Assembly (NCBI GenBank): GCA_046152925.1
Contig: JBJXFX010000117.1
Coordinates: 1 to 22,554, forward strand
DNA: 22,554 nt
DNA from: CAMAUF01 sp046152925
Lineage (GTDB): Bacteria > Chloroflexota > Dehalococcoidia > Tepidiformales > Tepidiformaceae
Direction of reading: 5' to 3'
Below are positions 6,099-13,058 of this stretch, in pieces; the first letter of the stretch is position 1, and each line of letters begins with the position of its first letter. Made by a program: the position numbers and the translations under genes. The notes under the pieces were generated by a model that saw nothing but the letters and a program-made list of their open reading frames with translations, was not told the DNA's origin and ran no database searches.

Positions 6099-7423
6099 CC
6101 CAGAAACGTCCCCTCGAAGGCGTCCGGATTGTCGACCTCACGGTGGTGTGGGCCGGCCCGTTCGCGACGATGCTCATGGCGGACCTCGGCGCGGAGGTCA
6201 TCAAGGTCGAAAACGTCCACGTTTGGCAGCCGATGACGCGCGGAGCGATGGCCCGCCCGCCCGCCATGCTCCTCAAAATCGCGGCGGCCTGGGGTGGCGG
6301 CACGCCGAACGACGAACCCGGCGACCGCCCCTGGAATTACAACCCGACCTTCGTTTCGCTCTACCGGAACAAGAAGAGCATGACGACCGACATCCGGACA
6401 GAGGCTGGCAAGGCGGTCTTCCGCAAGCTCGTCGCCGTTTCCGACGTCGTGTACGAAAACAACGCGACCGGGACGCTGGAGAAGCTGGGGATCACCTACG
6501 ACTGGCTGCGGGAGGCGAACCCAAACATCATCTTTGTGCGCGTCCCGGCCTATGGCAGCACTGGGCCGTATTACAACGCCCGCGCACTCGGGGTGCACCT
6601 TGAGGCCGTGATGGGCCACCAGTTGCTCAAAGGGTATGCCGACGCCGACCCTTCGCATGGGACGGCGATATTCTCTGGCGACTACATGGCCGGGGCGCAG
6701 GGCGCGTTCGCCGTGATGGCCGCGCTCCGCCAACGTCGCAAGACCGGCCGCGGCCAGCTGATCGAGATCGGCCAGGCAGAGAACGCCTCGCCGATGTTCA
6801 CCCAAGCGATCATGGACTACGCCCTCAACCGGCGCGTGCAGACCACGATTGGCAACCGGGACCTGAACGGCTGCGCGCCGTCGGGCGTCTATCCGGCCAA
6901 GTCGCCGGGGACGGCGGTCGAGCAGCTGGACCGCTGGATTGCGATCAGCGTTGAAACCGACGCTGGCTGGCTGGCGCTCTGCGACGAGATGGGGAATCCC
7001 GGGTGGGCGGCGGACTCGCGTTTCGCGACGAATGACGGGCGCCTCGCAGCTCACGACGAGCTCGACCAGCAGATCGCGGCCTGGACGAGGGAGCACGACG
7101 ACTACGAGCTCACGCACCGGCTCCAGGCGCGGGGCGTTGCCGCCATGCCCGTGTTGGAGGCGAGCCGGATGTTCGACGACCCGCAGTTGCGGAGCCGCGG
7201 ATTCTTTCGCGCTCAGCGCATCGAAAACGGGCAGACGTATGAGTTCGTCGGCCCGGTCTGGCAGATGCCCGCCACCCCCGTCGAGTTCTACCAAGGCCCG
7301 GTCGCGCTCGGCGAGCACAACGGGTACGTCTACAAGACGCTCCTCGGGTACACCGACGCCGAGTACGACGCCCTCCTCGCCGCGGGCGAAATCGGTATGG
7401 ACTACGACGCCAACATCCCGTGA
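6095..7423 (+). CDS. CaiB/BaiF family III CoA-transferase, catalytic Asp present
   Basis: This is a 442-residue enzyme with IVDLTVVWAGPFATMLMADL near residues 12-31, LGAEVIKVEN, RNKKSMTTDI, and the active-site segment AIFSGDYMAG in which D196 lines up with the family's catalytic Asp. The C-terminal domain is typical (LEASRMFDDPQLRSRGFF). It would transfer CoA between carboxylic acids; donor and acceptor are unknown. The true start is the ATG at 6095, with GGAGG upstream and a 4-bp overlap with the preceding paralogue, not the in-frame start at 6050. The two genes form a translationally coupled pair and a heteromer is likely (inference). A long hairpin follows the stop. Confidence 0.92.
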   Translation: MTQKRPLEGVRIVDLTVVWAGPFATMLMADLGAEVIKVENVHVWQPMTRGAMARPPAMLLKIAAAWGGGTPNDEPGDRPWNYNPTFVSLYRNKKSMTTDIRTEAGKAVFRKLVAVSDVVYENNATGTLEKLGITYDWLREANPNIIFVRVPAYGSTGPYYNARALGVHLEAVMGHQLLKGYADADPSHGTAIFSGDYMAGAQGAFAVMAALRQRRKTGRGQLIEIGQAENASPMFTQAIMDYALNRRVQTTIGNRDLNGCAPSGVYPAKSPGTAVEQLDRWIAISVETDAGWLALCDEMGNPGWAADSRFATNDGRLAAHDELDQQIAAWTREHDDYELTHRLQARGVAAMPVLEASRMFDDPQLRSRGFFRAQRIENGQTYEFVGPVWQMPATPVEFYQGPVALGEHNGYVYKTLLGYTDAEYDALLAAGEIGMDYDANIP

Positions 7424-7437
7424 TAAGACATAATCTC

Positions 7438-7463
7438 CCCTCTCCCGCGAAGTCGGGAGGGGG
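7438..7463. repeat. GC-rich palindrome after the CoA-transferase pair (terminator-like / REP-like)
   Basis: CCCTCTCCCG (7438-7447) and CGGGAGGGGG (7454-7463) form a 10-bp stem with one G-T wobble and a 6-nt loop. No T tract follows. The motif resembles the short intergenic CTCCCG-CGGGAG palindromes that recur in many genomes, so it could be a repeat-family member doubling as a 3' end element. Only one copy was noticed in this window. Confidence 0.5.
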
Positions 7464-7564
7464 CGAGGGGTGAGGGCCGCACCGTCGCATCGCACACCGA
7501 TCCCAACTTCAGGCGCCGCTCACCACGCCCGAAGACCGTCGCCCAAATCTTGAGCCGCACCCCG

Positions 7565-7600
7565 CACGGCCGTGGGCGTTCGCGCACGGCCGTGTACCAT
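7565..7600 (+). promoter_or_regulatory. Two tandem CACGGCCGTG palindromes over the M20 peptidase promoter
   Basis: The perfect 10-bp palindrome CACGGCCGTG occurs at 7565-7574 and again at 7585-7594, exactly 20 bp (two helical turns) apart. A -10-like TACCAT (7595-7600) follows directly, placing the transcription start at about the ATG at 7607, which has no ribosome site. The arrangement suits co-operative binding of a dimeric repressor over the promoter (inference). Confidence 0.5.
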
Positions 7601-7606
7601 CTGGCG

Positions 7607-8920
7607 ATGCCAGCCAACCCGCCAATTTCCTGGGACGCACTCACCGACGAGGCGATCGATACCCTCTGCCGGTTCATTCGGGTGGACACGTCAAACCCGC
7701 CAGGCCGCGAACGCGCGGCTTGCGATTTCCTCGGGGCAATCCTCAAGAAGGAAGGCATCGACTACACGCTCTACGACGCGGGCGACGACCGCGTCTCGCT
7801 GCGCGCCGTGCTGAAGGGCAACGGCAGCAAGCGGCCGTTCATGCTGCTCAACCACACCGACGTCGTCCCCGTGCAGCGCGAGTATTGGGATCGCGAGCCG
7901 TTCGCTGGAGAGATCGTCGACGGGCACATCTGGGGCCGCGGGACGCTCGACATGAAGGGCCTTGGGGTCGCCCAACTGATGGCGTTCCTCACGCTGAAGC
8001 GGCTGAATGTCCCGCTCGCTCGCGATGTCGTCTTCTTCGCCCAGGCGGATGAGGAGGCGGGCAGCGAGTTTGGCATGCGATTCATAATCCGCGAGCACCC
8101 AGAAACGCTGGACGCGGAGTACGTGCTCAACGAGGGCGGCGGCGGCACGACCGAGCTGTTTGGTGTCGAACGGCCGGTCTACAACGTCGCCGTCTCCGAA
8201 AAGGGCCCCCTCTGGCTGCGGCTCGTCGCCGAAGGACGGCCCGGCCACGGCTCGATGCCGCACGACGACAACGCGCTCGACCGGCTCGTCCGCGCGCTCT
8301 ACCGCGTCCAGACCTGGGAGCGGCCACTCGCCGTCTCGCCCGTGCTCAAGGAGTACTTCGGGCGCCTCAACCGGGCGGGTGTCTACCGCGGCGAGGCGAC
8401 GGTCGAGGCGTTGACTGCGGCCGCGTCGAGCGACCTGCGGCTCCGGGCGATGTTGATGGACACGATCAGCGCGACCACGGCGGCCTCGGGCATCAAGCAC
8501 AACGTCATCCCCGGCCGCGCCGAGGCGACGCTCGACTGCCGCCTCCTCCCGGGGGTCGACCCGGACGAGTTCCAGGGGCAAATGGAGCGCGTTATCGACG
8601 ACGCCAAGGTCCGGATCGAACGCGTCCATGTCCGCTCCTCCGACGCGAACCCGTACGACAACGAATTCTTCCAGGTGATCGAAGACGTGGTCCACGACAT
8701 GGTGGAAGACGCGATCGTCGTCCCGGGGATGACGGTGGGCTTCACGGACAGCGCCGAGCTCCGGAACCGTGGCCAGATCTCGTACGGCTTCAGCGGGGGC
8801 ATGACCAAGCCCGAACTGATGGCCGGCGTCCATGGCCACAACGAGCGCGTGAGCATCGAGAGCTTCCGGCTGAACTGCCAGATGGTGTACGAGGTCACGC
8901 GGCGCATGGCTGCGCTATAA
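7607..8920 (+). CDS. M20 family metallopeptidase (ArgE/DapE/carboxypeptidase-like)
   Basis: The 437-residue protein has all the di-zinc hydrolase motifs in order: NHTDVVP (H83, D85), GTLDMKG (D115), DEEAG (E149 as the general base, E150 as ligand), NEGGG (E176) and a C-terminal GVHGHNE. The lid domain contains RPGHGSMPH. The family cleaves amide bonds of N-acyl amino acids, dipeptides or carbamates; the substrate is not assignable from sequence. ATG 7607 is chosen over the in-frame start at 7550 because the conserved region begins a few residues later and the promoter palindromes lie between them. There is no Shine-Dalgarno and a -10 lies 6 nt upstream, so translation is probably leaderless. 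It follows the CoA-transferase operon but appears separately controlled. Confidence 0.92.
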   Translation: MPANPPISWDALTDEAIDTLCRFIRVDTSNPPGRERAACDFLGAILKKEGIDYTLYDAGDDRVSLRAVLKGNGSKRPFMLLNHTDVVPVQREYWDREPFAGEIVDGHIWGRGTLDMKGLGVAQLMAFLTLKRLNVPLARDVVFFAQADEEAGSEFGMRFIIREHPETLDAEYVLNEGGGGTTELFGVERPVYNVAVSEKGPLWLRLVAEGRPGHGSMPHDDNALDRLVRALYRVQTWERPLAVSPVLKEYFGRLNRAGVYRGEATVEALTAAASSDLRLRAMLMDTISATTAASGIKHNVIPGRAEATLDCRLLPGVDPDEFQGQMERVIDDAKVRIERVHVRSSDANPYDNEFFQVIEDVVHDMVEDAIVVPGMTVGFTDSAELRNRGQISYGFSGGMTKPELMAGVHGHNERVSIESFRLNCQMVYEVTRRMAAL

Positions 8921-8949
8921 TCGGCCCCATGGCCCGCGCACCCGCATAA
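8916..8949 (+). promoter_or_regulatory. TATAAT box and leaderless six-codon open frame before the methyltransferase
   Basis: A consensus TATAAT (8916-8921) overlaps the end of the peptidase gene. Seven nt later ATG GCC CGC GCA CCC GCA TAA (8929-8949) encodes MARAPA, starting about where transcription would begin. The methyltransferase starts 87 nt further on. Whether the small frame is translated or acts as a leader peptide is not shown by the sequence. Confidence 0.35.
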
Positions 8950-9036
8950 CCCGCCCGGCCCTGGCCACGAGGCCCGCCCAGTTGTCGCCCGGTGCAGACC
9001 TGCATTCGACCGCGCATGACATCTGGAGGTTTTTCC

Positions 9037-9765
9037 GTGCGCATGTATCGCGAACTCGCGTCTTGGTTCCACGTCCTGACGCCCCCCGAACACTACACCG
9101 AGGAGGCGGCGGACTACGCCGCCGCCCTCCGCGGTGCGCTTCCCGAGGCCCGCACGCTGCTTGAGCTTGGCTCCGGCGGCGGTAACAACGCGTCACACAT
9201 GAAGGCCCACTTCACGATGACGCTCAGCGACCTCTCCCCCGAGATGCTGGCGGAGAGCCGCAAGCTCAACCCCGAGCTCGAACACATCGAAGGCGACATG
9301 CGGACGCTTCGGCTCGGCCGGACGTTCGACGCCGTCTTCGTCCACGACGCTATCGAGTACATGGACACGCCGGAGAAGCTGCGGGAGGCCGTGGCGACGG
9401 CGTTCGTCCACACACGCCCCGGTGGCGTCGCCCTCTTCGTGCCCGACGGGATCGCTGAGACGTTCCGGGACGGCGTCGACGACGGTGGCGAGGACGCGCC
9501 CGATGGGCGTTCGCTTCGCTACTTCGAATGGACGCTCCCGCCCAAGCCCGGCGAGAAGACCTACGAAGTCCACTTCGCCATCCTCACCAAGGACGGGGAC
9601 ACCGTCACCGTCCACCACGACATCCACCACCACGCGCTCTTCTCGCGGGCGGACTGGGAGGAGATCCTCAGCGGGGCCGGGTTCGAACTGCTCGAGGCCG
9701 ACGAACTCGACCCGGAAATCCATGAAGAGCAAGTGCTCTTCCTCGTGCGGCGTCCGCTGACCTAG
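9037..9765 (+). CDS. Class I SAM-dependent methyltransferase
   Basis: The 242-residue protein has motif I LLELGSGGGNN near residues 41-51, LSDLSPEMLAESRKLNP for the ribose-binding region, EGDMRTLRLGRTFDAVFVHDAIEYM for motifs II/III, and a C-terminal FSRADWEEILSGAGFELLEA strand. This is the layout of methyltransferase domain 25/11 proteins acting on small molecules. The acceptor is unknown. GTG 9037 is chosen because GGAGG lies 7 nt upstream; upstream in-frame ATGs at 8992 and 9016 lack a ribosome site, and ATG 9043 is too far from it. It has its own TATAAT promoter and ends in a hairpin shared with the convergent gene. Confidence 0.88.
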   Translation: MRMYRELASWFHVLTPPEHYTEEAADYAAALRGALPEARTLLELGSGGGNNASHMKAHFTMTLSDLSPEMLAESRKLNPELEHIEGDMRTLRLGRTFDAVFVHDAIEYMDTPEKLREAVATAFVHTRPGGVALFVPDGIAETFRDGVDDGGEDAPDGRSLRYFEWTLPPKPGEKTYEVHFAILTKDGDTVTVHHDIHHHALFSRADWEEILSGAGFELLEADELDPEIHEEQVLFLVRRPLT

Positions 9766-9776
9766 CGGCGCCTCCC

Positions 9777-9800
9777 AGCCGGCGCGTTGCGCGTCCGGCT
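9777..9800. terminator. Hairpin between convergent genes
   Basis: AGCCGG-CGCG, loop TTG, CGCG-T-CCGGCT forms a 10-bp stem with one bulged T (9794). It lies 11 bp after the methyltransferase stop and abuts the stop of the convergent flavoprotein gene. It lacks a T tract, so it is a stem-loop 3' end of uncertain mechanism. Confidence 0.45.
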
Positions 9801-11290
9801 CAACAGCCGGAAGAGCAACACTGACCCGGTTGGTGCGTGATCCCTGGAGCGCGGCCATCAATGCCGCGCTCCAGGATCTGTTGCGCAATCTCCCGTCTTT
9901 CGCCGACCGGATACTGCCGCCAAATCTCCCGCTTCATCGCTTCCGGCGAGCCGCCGCCATGCAGCGAAATGACCGAATACCAACTCGCCGCGGAGCTCGC
10001 GGTCAGGTCCTCTACCAGGCGCGCGACGTCGAGCCGATGTGCGGCGGTGACCCCAGCGCGTCCGCCAAGCACGGCCGCGAGCGATGCCGCCGTTTCCGGG
10101 TTGTGGTCCTCTTCCGGGCCGGGAAGGGCGACGATCAGGCCGCCCGACACCTCGTGGGCGAGCCGGTGCATGTCGTAGATTTTGGTCGCGAGGAGAAGCT
10201 TGCCGACGTTCGAGAACACCGCGTCTGGCATCGCGACGCCAGAAGCGTCGATGGCGGACGTGACCGAAGCGGCGACACCGCAGGCGTAGAACCCCTCCAC
10301 GGTGCTGATCAATTCCACCATCGCGTCGCGGATGTGCCCGTGGCGTTCCGGGTCGAGCCCGTTCGCGTCGATCATCATCGCCGAAGCGCCGATTAGCAGG
10401 TCTCCGAAGCCCGCGCGCGCCGCGATGCACGACTGGCGGTGGTGGGTCGCGTAGGAGGTCGTGAGCAAGCTCGCCTCGTCGACCTCACCCGCCATGAAGA
10501 CGCGTTCCCAGGGGACGAAGACATCGTCGAAGATCACAGCGCCCGTCGATTGGCCGTACCGGCCCGAAAAGATGGCGCCGGGCTCCCCGGGCCGGCCCGC
10601 CGGCCGGGCGACGATCGTCACGCCGGCCGCGTCCGCCGGCACTGCACAGCAGACCGCGAAGACGGCGTCTTCTGGTGTGATGGTGCGGCAAGGCATGACG
10701 AGGAACTCGTGGACGTACGGCGCCGCCGTGACGATCGCTTTCGTCCCGCGGATCACGATCCCGTCCTTCCGGCGTTCGGTGATGTGGACGTAGACGTCGG
10801 GGTTCGCCTGCGCGCCGGGCCGCTGCGAGCGGTCGCCCTTGGCGTCGGTCATCGCAATCCCGAGCGTCAGGTCTTCTTGTTGGACGCGGTCGAGGTAGGC
10901 GGCGAAACGCAGGTGATACTCGGTGCCGTGGGTGGCGTCGGCTTGGAAGGTCGCCTGCCAGATGCCGTTGGCGGCGTCTTTGGTCAGGTAGCGTTGCGCG
11001 CACCCGGTCTCGCGGCAGAGGACGCGCACAGCCTCGAGCTTGGTCAGGAGGTCGTCGCTTGTGCGGTCGAGCGAGGTCATTCGGTTGATCATCCTGCCGG
11101 ATGCGTCTTCGACGGTCAGGAGACGACGGTGGCGCTCGTCGTGCGCGAAGTCGTAGGTGACGGCGATCGCGTTGAGGCCCGGCGCGAGCGCTGGCGAATC
11201 GGCGACTGAAGGGATGCGCGCTCCGTTGACGAAGACGCGCGGCTGATACCGCCGCAGCGAATCCCGGTAGCCGTCCCCACAGAGCAGCAT
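9800..11290 (-). CDS. 4-hydroxyphenylacetate 3-hydroxylase / 4-hydroxybutyryl-CoA dehydratase (AbfD) family flavoprotein with altered Fe-S ligands
   Basis: The 496-residue protein follows the AbfD layout closely: THGTEYHLRF, LGIAMTDAKGDRS, QANPDVYVHITERRKDGIVI, FVPWERVFMAGE and HHRQSCIAARAGFGDLLIGA. As I recall the family, AbfD binds FAD and a [4Fe-4S] cluster through C99, C103, H292 and C299. Here C97 and H284 are kept, but the position of C103 is Y101 and that of C299 is A291, so a normal cluster is not expected and the 4-hydroxybutyryl-CoA dehydratase reaction is doubtful. An FAD-only monooxygenase (HpaB-like) or isomerase role is possible. The tail ends CCSSGC (491-496). ATG 11290 has GGAGG 8 nt upstream; an in-frame GTG at 11299 is less suitable. 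It is a single gene with its own promoter, convergent with the methyltransferase. Confidence 0.88.
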   Translation of the reverse strand: MLLCGDGYRDSLRRYQPRVFVNGARIPSVADSPALAPGLNAIAVTYDFAHDERHRRLLTVEDASGRMINRMTSLDRTSDDLLTKLEAVRVLCRETGCAQRYLTKDAANGIWQATFQADATHGTEYHLRFAAYLDRVQQEDLTLGIAMTDAKGDRSQRPGAQANPDVYVHITERRKDGIVIRGTKAIVTAAPYVHEFLVMPCRTITPEDAVFAVCCAVPADAAGVTIVARPAGRPGEPGAIFSGRYGQSTGAVIFDDVFVPWERVFMAGEVDEASLLTTSYATHHRQSCIAARAGFGDLLIGASAMMIDANGLDPERHGHIRDAMVELISTVEGFYACGVAASVTSAIDASGVAMPDAVFSNVGKLLLATKIYDMHRLAHEVSGGLIVALPGPEEDHNPETAASLAAVLGGRAGVTAAHRLDVARLVEDLTASSAASWYSVISLHGGGSPEAMKREIWRQYPVGERREIAQQILERGIDGRAPGITHQPGQCCSSGC

Positions 11291-11323
11291 CGCCGCCACC
11301 TCCGGCCACGTTTGACTGGCTGC

Positions 11324-11352
11324 ACGCTAGGGCGCTGGGAAGGTGGGCGCAA
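11324..11352 (-). promoter_or_regulatory. Promoter of the AbfD/HpaB-like gene
   Basis: On the minus strand TTGCGC (11352-11347), a 17-nt spacer and TAGCGT (11329-11324) lie about 34 nt upstream of ATG 11290, giving a leader of roughly 27 nt with the GGAGG site inside it. Confidence 0.45.
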
Positions 11353-11383
11353 CCGCCTAGACCAGACGTGTGGGCACAGTGCA

Positions 11384-11397
11384 GTGCATATGTACAC
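11384..11397. promoter_or_regulatory. Imperfect dyad in the 235-bp divergent intergenic region
   Basis: GTGCATATGTACAC is symmetric at 10 of 14 positions and sits in a locally AT-richer stretch about 32 bp upstream of the -35 of the AbfD-like gene. It could be an activator or repressor site for either flanking gene. Nothing else recognisable was found between 11353 and 11525. Confidence 0.25.
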
Positions 11398-11525
11398 GCC
11401 TTATGCGCGAATGCGTGCATCTTTACCTTTCTGTGAAGCGGGCCACAGACGACACGACCACTTGAGGACTAGTTTGCGCCGCACGAGACGCAGCGACAGA
11501 CGCGGGGTCGTTGGTGGTGATAGAG

Positions 11526-11951
11526 ATGGGTATCGCACGCAGTGTCCACAGAGGGCGAGTCCTTTCGGGCTTCTCAGCGGCGCACATTATCCTCGGAGGA
11601 GTGGTCCTTATTGGTGCGTCGGTTGTGAACGGAGCGGGGTTGATGCTTACGGGGGGCGAGCTGGAAGGCCCCGCGACTCCAGCCCAGCCCGCTTCAAAGC
11701 AGCTACGGAGCGCGCCGAACTTCACAGAACTTCCCTTCCGCGCGCCGGCCACCGCCGTGGCGGAGTTCGTCGTCGCCGCGGATGAGGCGACGCTGGACCA
11801 GTTCCGGGGCGCCATCACGCCCCAAGACCCGCACGTCAACCGGTACTATCGCCCGATCGCCACTCCCAGCGATGCCGAAGCGCTCGACCTCGAGCTGGGA
11901 CTGCTCGTCATGCATCAGGTCCCGCTACGGTTCATCGATCTTCGGAGGTGA
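11526..11951 (+). CDS. Unknown small protein with one N-terminal membrane segment
   Basis: The 141-residue protein is not recognised. Residues 1-12 are basic (MGIARSVHRGRV), 13-41 form one hydrophobic segment (FSAAHIILGGVVLIGASVVN), and 42-72 are a Pro/Ala-rich linker. The rest is a soluble C-terminal part ending in LDLELGLLVMHQVPLRFIDLRR. The topology suggests an anchored protein with most of its chain outside the cytoplasm, or an uncleaved signal. The C-terminal half has the strong third-position G+C of the neighbouring genes, which supports it being real; the first 40 codons are less biased. The start is uncertain: no good ribosome site precedes ATG 11526, and TTG 11511 or the two GTGs after it are alternatives. 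It lies before the esterase with about 106 bp between them. Confidence 0.55.
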   Translation: MGIARSVHRGRVLSGFSAAHIILGGVVLIGASVVNGAGLMLTGGELEGPATPAQPASKQLRSAPNFTELPFRAPATAVAEFVVAADEATLDQFRGAITPQDPHVNRYYRPIATPSDAEALDLELGLLVMHQVPLRFIDLRR

Positions 11952-11963
11952 GCCGCATCTGGC

Positions 11964-11979
11964 GGTCGTTCGAACGGCC
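11964..11979. promoter_or_regulatory. Palindrome between the unknown membrane protein and the esterase
   Basis: GGTCGTTCGAACGGCC contains a perfect 10-bp palindrome CGTTCGAACG (11967-11976) and extends to 16 bp with one T-G mismatch. It starts 12 bp after the stop at 11951 and about 80 bp before the esterase start. It may be an operator for the esterase-BVMO unit or a weak hairpin 3' end. A TAGCGT box near 12026 is a possible -10 for the esterase. Confidence 0.35.
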
Positions 11980-12057
11980 GATTGGCCTTAACGGCCCCTA
12001 CCACACTTACCGGGAAAACCTGTAGCGTACGCCCCGAATCCTGCCAGGAGGGGCGAC

Positions 12058-13014
12058 ATGCCGGTGGATTCGGCGACAAAGTTGATGCTCGAAGGGGCGG
12101 CGGCCGCGGGCGGCAAGCCACTTGCGGAGAGCACACCCACTGAGGCGCGGGCGTTGAGCAAAGCGTTCGCGAGCATGAACGGCCCAGGCCCGGCCATGGC
12201 CCGCGTCGAGGACCACGAGGTCCCCGTCGCTGGTGGGTCTATCACCGTCCGCGTGCTCGTCCCGCCCCAACGGCCCGGCGGCGCCCTGGTGTACTACCAC
12301 GGCGGCGGCTGGGTCATCGGCAGCATCGACGACTATGAGGTGCTCGGCCGCAAGCTTGCGGAGCGGACTTCGTGCGCTGTCGTGCTCGTGGACTACCGCC
12401 TTGCGCCGGAGCATCGCTACCCGGCGGCCGCGGATGACGCCTACTCGGCCCTCAAGTGGACGGCGGCGAACCTCGGCTCCATCGCCGGCCGCGATGGGGT
12501 GCCGCTGATCGTCGCGGGCGACAGCGCGGGCGGGAACCTCGCTGCGGTAGTGGCGCAACAGGCCCGCGACCGGGGTGGCCCCAAGGTCGACCTCCAAGTG
12601 CTCATCTACCCCGTCACGGACTGCGACGTCGACACCGCGTCGTACACCGACCCGGAGAACCAGTTGCTCTTGACCAAGGAGTCGATGGTCTGGTTCTGGG
12701 ACCACTACGCGCCCGACCCCGCTCGCCGGGCGGAGCCGGCAGCCTCGCCGCTTCGCGCGGCGGACTTGGCCGGCTTGCCGCCCGCCGTGGTCGCGACCGC
12801 GGAGTACGACGTCCTCCGCGATGAGGGCGAGGCCTATGCCGACCGGCTACGCGCGGCTGGCGTTCCCGTGGATTTCAAGCGGCACCTTGGACAGACGCAC
12901 GGCTTTTTCCAGTTCTTGGCGCTGCCTGGGAGCGAGCTTGGCTTCCAGCAGGTGGTCAAAGCGGTGCGCGCGTGCGTCGCCAACGTCCCGAAGGGCAAGC
13001 CGGCGCTCCGCTGA
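12058..13014 (+). CDS. Alpha/beta-hydrolase, hormone-sensitive-lipase (HSL) family esterase
   Basis: The 318-residue enzyme has the HSL oxyanion-hole motif HGGGW (81-85), the nucleophile elbow GDSAGG (S156), the acid D251 in EYDVLRDEG and H281 in QTHGFF, so the catalytic triad is complete. The N-terminal cap region is typical of the family. It hydrolyses carboxylic esters, usually of short acyl chains. AGGAGG lies 6 nt before the ATG. Only 44 bp separate it from the BVMO gene, and the pair makes biochemical sense: the BVMO inserts oxygen into a ketone to give an ester or lactone and this enzyme could open it (inference). No signal peptide, so probably cytoplasmic. Confidence 0.93.
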   Translation: MPVDSATKLMLEGAAAAGGKPLAESTPTEARALSKAFASMNGPGPAMARVEDHEVPVAGGSITVRVLVPPQRPGGALVYYHGGGWVIGSIDDYEVLGRKLAERTSCAVVLVDYRLAPEHRYPAAADDAYSALKWTAANLGSIAGRDGVPLIVAGDSAGGNLAAVVAQQARDRGGPKVDLQVLIYPVTDCDVDTASYTDPENQLLLTKESMVWFWDHYAPDPARRAEPAASPLRAADLAGLPPAVVATAEYDVLRDEGEAYADRLRAAGVPVDFKRHLGQTHGFFQFLALPGSELGFQQVVKAVRACVANVPKGKPALR

Positions 13015-13058
13015 GCTGACACCCTTCCCGTTCACACCCCAACCAGGAGAGTCTTGAA

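Noticed and set aside
5684..7495. 603-codon minus-strand open frame opposite both CoA-transferase genes
   Set aside because: It is the antisense shadow expected in GC-rich DNA. The plus strand encodes two clear family proteins with proper starts, and the minus translation is Arg/Val/His-rich with no domain.
9863..10430. Arg-rich overlapping frames within the AbfD-like gene on both strands
   Set aside because: Out-of-frame translations of a well-supported gene; no ribosome sites or domains.
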